NCBI GenBank assembly: GCA_020355945.1
Contig: CP070627.1
Span: forward strand, 6,184,462 to 6,196,850
Direction of reading: 5' to 3'
Source of the DNA: Candidatus Aminicenantota bacterium
Lineage (GTDB): Bacteria > Acidobacteriota > Aminicenantia > UBA2199
Length of the DNA stretch: 12,389 bases
The translations under genes and the position numbers were made by a program. Under the pieces are notes generated by a model. That model was not told the origin of the DNA. It did not search any database and saw only the letters and a program-made list of their open reading frames with translations. This document shows, one piece after another, positions 1-5,043 of this stretch; within the stretch, counting starts at the first letter, position 1, and every line of letters starts with the position of its first letter.

Positions 1-2
1 TC

Positions 3-2840
3 TTATTTTCGCCCGGGTTATGTGAAGGTCAAGAGCAAAAAACAACCCCAGGGCAGGAAGGCAAAGCGCTGTCGCTGCGGGATGCCATCTACCTGGGATT
101 ATTTTTTATTACCTTGATAGGTTTATTCCTTAATTTATACCTTTTTTTGAAGCGGAAAAAGGAGACAAAGGAAAAGAAACTGTTCGAGTTGGAAGCGGAA
201 CGGGAATTTAATGCCAGGGACCTGGTCAAGGCAGCCAAAACCGCTGAAGAAATCTATTGTGCAGCATTGAAAGAGAGATTAGGCACCATTCATTTGCCCG
301 GGTCCCCGGACATCGAATGCAGCACAGTGAAACTGGAAGATGCATTTGTCTCTTTATTTATCTCCGAATCCTGGCGAAGTGACCGGCGTTTCCATGACCC
401 CGAAAAAATAACGGCTCATGAAATGGAACGCCAACGTCACCTGTCGCCTGAACAGGTAATGAAACGTGCATTTCAACGCGACCGGCTGCTGCTGGTCATC
501 GGTGATCCGGGTTCGGGCAAAACCACGCTGCTCAAGTATTACGCGGTTATTTGCCTGGATAAAATCAAGCGCAGGTACAGGAACCTGGGATTTGCAGGCG
601 AAATAATGCCTATTTATTATCCGCTGCGGGACCTGGAATTTAAAACCGGGAACCATAAGACAGGGGACCCGGTTCCCCTGCCCGAAGCGTTAGCAAAGTG
701 GTGCGAGGGACATTTGTTGAATATATCCGCGCACCAGTTTCATGACTGGCTGAGCCAACGGGAAACCCTGGTTTTATTGGATGGGTTGGATGAGATCGGC
801 AGCAAGGAGCGCCGTCAGAGGGTATGCCAGTGGATCAAGAAGATGTGTGCCGGTTTAAAGAATGCCCGTTTTGTGGTTACTTCCCGGGCCACCGGTTACC
901 GCAAGATGGATGGTATCGAACTGGAAATGCCCCACCTGCGGGCCGATATCATGGATTTCTCCCCGCAGCAGCAGGCGGATTTCCTGGAAAAGTGGTTCCG
1001 GGCGGCTTACCTGGCGGAATTGCCGCCCAAAGAACTGCAAGAACATCCCCGGGAATGGCAGGACCAACAAAGAAAAAAAGCCGATCACCAGTCTCATACC
1101 ATTATCGCGTACCTGGACAAAAAAGAAAATAAAACCCTACGGGAACTGGCTGCTGTTCCCATGCTGCTGCAAATCATGGCCATTATCTGGAAAAAGCATC
1201 AATATCTTCCCAGGGATCGCACGGAGTTGTATGATGTGGCGCTTAATTACTTATTAGATTACCGGGACCGGCAAAAAGGCATAGAACCGTTTCTCCCGAA
1301 AAATGAATCCCGCCGCGTGCTGGCTCCCACTGCTTTATGGATGCAAGAAGAATTGCAGCGAGATGAGGCGCCAAAACTCGACATGCATCAAACCATGCAG
1401 GTTCATCTCAATACACTGGAAGGGCAGCCGGATGCTTCTTTGTTCTGTGCATTTTTACGGGACCGTGCCGGTATAATCGCGGATTATGATAAAGAACACT
1501 ATATTTTTCGACATAAATCCTTCAGGGAATTTTTATCCGGTATTCGCTTGAAAGAAAATGCCCATGAAAAAGGACGTATAGAAACATTAATCAATCATTT
1601 TAAAGAAGATTGGTGGGAGGAATGTCTGCGGTTTTTCATCAGCAATTCCGATGATAAAATTTTCGATCTATTTATGTACCTGTTTTTTCAATCCAGCGTC
1701 AGTAAACAATTGGATGTGCATCAACAAAACCTTTTGCAGTTGTTGGTAAAAGAAGCCCCGCAAAAGACAACCCATTCCCTGGAAATGTGGTTGAATAGTG
1801 CTGAATTGAATGACCTTCAGAGGCGGTATGTGATGGAGTGTTTAAAAACCATCGGCACCCCGGAAGCTTTGCAGGCCATCAAAAATGCGGATAAAGCCAA
1901 AATGGATAAACACAGCCGGGAGTACGCCGAAGAAATTATCGCCGAAGCCGCGGTCAAAGTTGAATCCTACAAGCAAGTACCCGGCCCGGATGAATTGGAA
2001 ACCCTTAATTCCTTCCGCAATCCTTTTGAAGACAATGTGGAATATATAAAAATCCCTGGTGGAACCTACAACTACTCGGTAACAAAAGAAAATGTAACGG
2101 TCCCCGGTCTCTATTTTTGCAAATACCCGGTAACCAATAAACGCTATCGTAAATTTATCAACTTTCTTGGCGGTAGGGAGAAAGAGCTTGAAAGGCGGCT
2201 TTCTTTGAAAATGTTTGCGGAACGGCTGTTGGCTTTTGCAAAAACTATAGATGGATACGTTGAATACCTGGAGAAAAATCCCGATAAATGGCAGGAACAA
2301 TTCCGTTCCCTGCGTGACGAAGATAAAAAGTTTAATGGTGACGACCAACCAGTGGTCAGCGTCACCTGGTATGCGGCCCGGGCCTATTGCTTCTGGCTCT
2401 CCTGCCTGGAGGCGGCGGTGAAGGGAAACAACCGATTGGAGGACATCAGCCGCCTGGCTGGAATTTATAGGCTGCCCGACGAAAAAGAGTGGGAGTGGGC
2501 TGCCGGGGGCAACCCGGATGGTTCAGTTAGACCATATCCCTGGCCAGAAGATAAGGGTGAACCCAACCCTAATCTTGCCAATTACAATCAAAATGTCGGC
2601 GCCACCACACCGGTGGGACGTTACCCGCAGGGCGCCACCCCCCACGGTCTCATGGACATGGCCGGCAATTTATGGGAATGGATGGAGAATCTTTATGAGA
2701 AAAATGAACCCTGGCGTTCTTTTCGGGGAGGTTCATGGTTTGATGATGTTTCTGCTCTTCGCTGCTCCGCGCGCAGTAGGAGCAGTCCGGACATCAGGAG
2801 CGGCCTCTGGGGTTGTCGTGTTGTTCGCGCCCAGTCATAA
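3..2840 (+). CDS. Membrane-anchored NACHT-FGE DGR target protein 1 (5' partial)
   Basis: Putative signalling NTPase fused to a diversified ligand-binding domain. The frame is open to the left edge and has no ATG or GTG before the TTG at 114, so the true start probably lies upstream. Residue numbers below count from that TTG. Nucleotides 84-150 encode a hydrophobic membrane helix followed by KRKK. A NACHT P-loop ATPase follows: Walker A GDPGSGKTT at 130-138, Walker B LVLLDGLDEI at 219-228, then an RFVVTSRATGY segment. A helical region containing FRHKSFREFLSG and HEAT-like helices leads to an FGE-sulfatase/C-type-lectin-fold domain from about 640 to 908, with motifs PDEKEWEWAAGG, MDMAGNLWEW and FRGGSW. 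The last 21 residues are the hypervariable part (VR1). The FGE catalytic cysteine pair is absent, so a binding role is inferred. Positive charges after the helix suggest the NACHT and FGE parts are cytoplasmic. Fold assignment is confident; function is inferred. Confidence 0.9.
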   Translation, partial: LFSPGLCEGQEQKTTPGQEGKALSLRDAIYLGLFFITLIGLFLNLYLFLKRKKETKEKKLFELEAEREFNARDLVKAAKTAEEIYCAALKERLGTIHLPGSPDIECSTVKLEDAFVSLFISESWRSDRRFHDPEKITAHEMERQRHLSPEQVMKRAFQRDRLLLVIGDPGSGKTTLLKYYAVICLDKIKRRYRNLGFAGEIMPIYYPLRDLEFKTGNHKTGDPVPLPEALAKWCEGHLLNISAHQFHDWLSQRETLVLLDGLDEIGSKERRQRVCQWIKKMCAGLKNARFVVTSRATGYRKMDGIELEMPHLRADIMDFSPQQQADFLEKWFRAAYLAELPPKELQEHPREWQDQQRKKADHQSHTIIAYLDKKENKTLRELAAVPMLLQIMAIIWKKHQYLPRDRTELYDVALNYLLDYRDRQKGIEPFLPKNESRRVLAPTALWMQEELQRDEAPKLDMHQTMQVHLNTLEGQPDASLFCAFLRDRAGIIADYDKEHYIFRHKSFREFLSGIRLKENAHEKGRIETLINHFKEDWWEECLRFFISNSDDKIFDLFMYLFFQSSVSKQLDVHQQNLLQLLVKEAPQKTTHSLEMWLNSAELNDLQRRYVMECLKTIGTPEALQAIKNADKAKMDKHSREYAEEIIAEAAVKVESYKQVPGPDELETLNSFRNPFEDNVEYIKIPGGTYNYSVTKENVTVPGLYFCKYPVTNKRYRKFINFLGGREKELERRLSLKMFAERLLAFAKTIDGYVEYLEKNPDKWQEQFRSLRDEDKKFNGDDQPVVSVTWYAARAYCFWLSCLEAAVKGNNRLEDISRLAGIYRLPDEKEWEWAAGGNPDGSVRPYPWPEDKGEPNPNLANYNQNVGATTPVGRYPQGATPHGLMDMAGNLWEWMENLYEKNEPWRSFRGGSWFDDVSALRCSARSRSSPDIRSGLWGCRVVRAQS
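2730..2838 (+). repeat. DGR variable repeat VR1
   Basis: This is the 3' end of target gene 1 and aligns without gaps to the template repeat at 3488-3596 (offset 758). Positions 2745-2774 are identical to TR. In the mutable core 2775-2808, nine of the 17 positions that are A in TR differ (six to G, two to T, one to C), and no C, G or T position changes. Downstream, one T-to-G change at 2815 turns TTT into TGT, and CAA in TR is CAG here. The encoded residues are S888 to W899 of the target. The invariant stretch 2811-2838 corresponds to the initiation-of-mutagenic-homology (IMH) region. Confidence 0.95.
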
Positions 2841-2890
2841 TTGGTTCTCTGGCACTCTGTCCATCTGATACTCTGGAGAGGCCTGGTTTT
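2841..2890 (+). promoter_or_regulatory. Conserved post-VR1 element (candidate DGR cis site)
   Basis: About 50 non-coding bases directly after the stop codon are largely shared with the sequence after VR2 (7783-7832), and similarity stops abruptly afterwards. A short hairpin with a CATA loop can form from CCAGT at 2831-2835 and ATTGG at 2840-2844 in both targets, with one G-T wobble. It is broken in TR. Known DGRs carry a hairpin just beyond VR that supports retrohoming. Assigning that role here is an inference. Confidence 0.45.
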
Positions 2891-2908
2891 GCCGTTTTAT
2901 TTTTACCC

Positions 2909-2937
2909 TTGACATTTTCCTTTAATTTTTGTAACAT
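2909..2937 (+). promoter_or_regulatory. Candidate sigma70-type promoter for avd-TR-RT
   Basis: A consensus TTGACA at 2909-2914 is followed after 17 bases by TAACAT at 2932-2937 (four of six matches to the -10 consensus). It lies just beyond the conserved post-VR1 element and upstream of avd, TR and the reverse transcriptase. It could therefore drive the mutagenesis cassette independently of target gene 1. Confidence 0.5.
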
Positions 2938-2942
2938 TGTAT

Positions 2943-3092
2943 ATGCTAAATGCAACACTTTTTAACATCTTACGTAAAATTTGTTTCCGGGTCATCAAAA
3001 CCGGTGATCAAGTTATCATCTACACCAGGACCTATTACGCCGTCAAAGAACTGTTAAAATTTTTCAACCCGGGTAAAAGTATAAGTAGATAG
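2943..3092 (+). CDS. Small ORF, 49 aa, possible transposase C-terminal remnant
   Basis: An ATG at 2943 opens a 49-codon frame ending in TAG at 3090-3092, just inside the avd ribosome binding site. The middle of the peptide (FRVIKTGDQVIIYTRTYY, then AVKELLKFF) faintly resembles the C-terminal tail of IS4/IS1380-type DDE transposases. No other transposase motif, terminal repeat or target duplication is visible nearby. The candidate promoter ending at 2937 would start transcription at about the ATG itself, which argues against normal translation. It may be a decayed fragment or chance. Confidence 0.25.
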   Translation: MLNATLFNILRKICFRVIKTGDQVIIYTRTYYAVKELLKFFNPGKSISR

Positions 3093-3100
3093 AGGTGAAA

Positions 3101-3439
3101 ATGGCGGATCAAGAGATGTTGATTGTTAAAAAAGCGTATGAGTTTTCCAAATGGCTGCTGCACCATACCGGGAAATTTCCCAAAAGCTCCCGTTTTAGCG
3201 TTGCCGTAAAACTTGAAAATGGTATCCTGGAATTTATCGAGCTGACCACGGTGGCCAATATGCGCAGGGACAAAATGCCTCTATTAAGGCGAGCAGATGA
3301 AGCATTGGCACGTATTCGCATATTACTTCGCTTAAGTTATGAAATGAGTTTTATTAATGTAAAATCCTATGAGTATGGCGGCCAGCAATTAGTAGAATTA
3401 GGCAGATTATTGGGCGGCTGGATAAAGACGCCCAATTGA
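3101..3439 (+). CDS. avd: DGR accessory variability determinant Avd
   Basis: Small basic four-helix-bundle protein that binds the reverse transcriptase and the DGR RNA and is needed for mutagenic cDNA synthesis in characterised systems. The 112-residue product has the family pattern: an N-terminal helix with YEFSKWLLHHTGKFPKSSRF, a central RRDKMPLLRRADEALARIRI helix, then YEYGGQQLVELGRLLGGWIK at the C-terminus. Length matches the family. The ATG at 3101 follows AGAGGTG at 3091-3097. An in-frame GTG at 3095 sits inside that ribosome binding site and is less likely. The gene ends 48 nt before TR, the usual avd-TR-RT order. Identification rests on sequence pattern and context together. Confidence 0.92.
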   Translation: MADQEMLIVKKAYEFSKWLLHHTGKFPKSSRFSVAVKLENGILEFIELTTVANMRRDKMPLLRRADEALARIRILLRLSYEMSFINVKSYEYGGQQLVELGRLLGGWIKTPN

Positions 3440-3487
3440 AAAACGGAGAAGAGCCCAATGGAGATAGAGCGATTCGTTTGCTGCCGC

Positions 3488-3596
3488 GGTTCGTGGTGCA
3501 GGGATGTTTCTGCTCTTCGCTGCTCCGCGCGCAATAGGAACAATCCGGACATCAGGAACAACAACAGGGGTTTTCGTGTTGTTCGCGCCCAATCAT
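3488..3596 (+). repeat. DGR template repeat TR
   Basis: Non-coding donor copy of the target 3' ends, located between avd and the reverse transcriptase. The mutable core 3533-3566 carries 17 adenines, mostly in AAT/AAC codons plus AGG. In the target frame it would read RNRNNPDIRNNNRGF, the typical asparagine-rich DGR template. Random substitution at both adenines of AAY cannot create a stop codon. Flanks 3503-3532 and 3569-3590 match both variable repeats, except for one base in VR1. TR has CAA at 3590-3592 where both VRs have CAG, and it diverges after 3596, so it behaves as IMH* (the template form) rather than IMH. The first 15 bases (3488-3502) are only partly similar. Confidence 0.95.
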
Positions 3597-3763
3597 GCCC
3601 GGCCGGAAGCCGCGGGAAACCACGGCTAAGCCCGGACCTGATGCCGGTGTTTTACGGAACACCGGACCGGTATCCGGGCATGACATGCAATATCAGGCTC
3701 TTCTTCCGGGGTCAGGCCCCGATTTCGGTTTATCCCGGGGTAAACCCGAATATAAATAGGAAA

Positions 3764-3826
3764 GGGCTGCTCTAGTAGGTGAACTGGTGGTAAGAACCAC
3801 ACACCGAAACAGCAGCCCGATTTTTC
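3764..3826 (+). terminator. Candidate intrinsic terminator or attenuator between TR and RT
   Basis: GGGCTGCT at 3764-3771 pairs perfectly with AGCAGCCC at 3811-3818 and is followed by GATTTTTC. The enclosed segment contains its own hairpin, GTGGT-AAGA-ACCAC at 3787-3800. The large loop and short U run make this weaker than a textbook terminator. It may instead be a structural element of the DGR RNA. If it terminates, it would yield abundant TR RNA and limit readthrough into the reverse transcriptase. Confidence 0.35.
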
Positions 3827-3893
3827 AACCTCTTATATTCTGCTTGTGTGGGGTGTGTGGTGTGTGTGGGAAGGGTAATGATTCTATTTATAA

Positions 3894-4916
3894 ATGAAAA
3901 CATACAACAAACTGATTAATCAAATCAAATCCTTTGAAAATCTCTTGACAGCCGCTAATAAAGCAGCCAAAGGTCAACGCAGCCAGCCGAATGTATTGTT
4001 ATTTTTTTGGAAGCTTGAAGAGAACCTTTTTCAATTACAAAAAGAACTGGAAACACAATGCTATTCTCCTGCTGGTTACAGTACTTTTTTTATTTATGAA
4101 CCCAAACCGCGCATGATCAGTGCCGCTCCCTTTCGTGACCGCGTGGTCCATCATGCCCTCATGAATGTGATCAGCCCATTACTGGAGCGAAGTTTTATTG
4201 TTGATACCTATGCCAATCGTGTAGGTAAAGGCACTCATAAAGCAATATGTCGATATCAATCCTTTTTGCAGGAATATGAATTTGTACTCAAATGCGATAT
4301 CAAGAGCTATTTTCCATCCATTGATCATGAAATTTTAAAGTCACTGCTTCGTAAACGAATTGCCTGTAAACCCACTCTCTGGCTTCTGGATACTATTATT
4401 GACGGCAGCAATCCCCAGCAGCCTGTCATGGCTTACTTTCCCGGTGACCGGCTTTTTACACCGGTTGAACGCCGTATCGGGCTGCCCATAGGGAACCTGA
4501 CCAGCCAATGGTTCGGGAATTATTATTTAAACCCTTTGGACCATTTTGTCAAAGAAAAGCTGCAATGTAAAGCTTATGTCAGGTATGTGGATGATTTCGT
4601 GCTTTTTTCCAATAAAAAAACTCAATTATGGCAATGGAAGAAACAGGTTGAACTATTCTTGCAAAAGTTTCGATTAAAATTGCATCCTGCTCGATGCCAG
4701 GTATACCCGGCGGCAGTTGGGTACCGGTTTTTAGGGCAGGTGGTTTTTCGTACCCATCGGCGATTGGCAGCGAATAATGTACGCAAATTCAAAAAAAGAA
4801 AACGAAAATGGGAGCGAAATCCCCCTGTAAATCTACGCCAGCGATTGGACAGTTGGATAGGCCATGCCAGCCAGGCAAATACCTACAGTTTATTGAATGC
4901 TTTAGGACTAATATAA
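3894..4916 (+). CDS. DGR reverse transcriptase
   Basis: RNA-directed DNA polymerase that copies TR into adenine-mutagenised cDNA, which replaces the variable repeats. The 340-residue product is compact, has no maturase or endonuclease domain, and matches DGR RT length. Visible motifs are KPRMISAAPFRDRVVHHAL at 71-89, motif A LKCDIKSYFPSID at 132-144 with D135, the DGR-typical GLPIGNLTSQWF at 196-207, and the catalytic YVDD at 231-234. A basic thumb/C-terminal region follows. The ATG at 3894 directly follows an in-frame TAA, so no earlier start is possible. AAGGG at 3871-3875 is about 18 nt away, too far for a good site. It is better placed for an out-of-frame 13-codon ORF (3878-3919) that overlaps the RT start, so translational coupling is possible. 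Confidence 0.97.
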   Translation: MKTYNKLINQIKSFENLLTAANKAAKGQRSQPNVLLFFWKLEENLFQLQKELETQCYSPAGYSTFFIYEPKPRMISAAPFRDRVVHHALMNVISPLLERSFIVDTYANRVGKGTHKAICRYQSFLQEYEFVLKCDIKSYFPSIDHEILKSLLRKRIACKPTLWLLDTIIDGSNPQQPVMAYFPGDRLFTPVERRIGLPIGNLTSQWFGNYYLNPLDHFVKEKLQCKAYVRYVDDFVLFSNKKTQLWQWKKQVELFLQKFRLKLHPARCQVYPAAVGYRFLGQVVFRTHRRLAANNVRKFKKRKRKWERNPPVNLRQRLDSWIGHASQANTYSLLNALGLI

Positions 4917-4962
4917 ATAATAATAAATCCCAATTTTACATTTCCTTAATCGAATTTTCTTA

Positions 4963-4991
4963 TTGAAATATCTATAATCTTCGTGTAAAAT
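4963..4991 (+). promoter_or_regulatory. Candidate promoter of DGR target gene 2
   Basis: TTGAAA at 4963-4968 and TAAAAT at 4986-4991 are separated by 17 bases inside an AT-rich 127-nt gap after the RT gene. A perfect TATAAT also occurs at 4973-4978 but has no good -35 partner. The downstream gene has GGAGG at 5026-5030, 13 nt before its ATG. Target 2 is therefore probably transcribed separately from the RT. Confidence 0.5.
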
Positions 4992-5043
4992 AAATCTTTA
5001 AAAAAATGATTTTTAATATCCTAATGGAGGTTGGAATAAAATC

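Larger units (their letters stand above)
3488..3870 (+). ncRNA. Predicted DGR RNA: TR plus structured spacer
   Basis: In studied DGRs a single non-coding RNA containing TR and a downstream spacer binds Avd and the reverse transcriptase and primes cDNA synthesis. By hand folding, the spacer here is dense with helices. A perfect 10-bp clamp pairs 3593-3602 with 3674-3683, starting at the last bases of TR. Inside it are a hairpin at 3608-3627 with a GAAA tetraloop and one C-A mismatch, and a perfect 8-bp hairpin (3644-3651 with 3658-3665). Beyond it are hairpins at 3707-3721 and 3725-3749, a stem pairing 3764-3771 with 3811-3818, and a 10-bp pairing of 3796-3805 with 3852-3861. An alternative stem, 3630-3636 with 3673-3679, competes with the clamp. 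RNA ends are estimates. Confidence 0.65.

Noticed and set aside
3458..3775. 105-codon plus-strand frame through TR and the spacer
   Set aside because: It includes the TR in the target reading frame, which explains the apparent protein similarity. The rest runs through structured spacer RNA and has no convincing ribosome binding site.
3845..3870. GT-rich tract considered as a CRISPR-like or tandem repeat
   Set aside because: It is imperfect and short with no spacers. Its better explanation is pairing with the CA-rich segment at 3796-3805.
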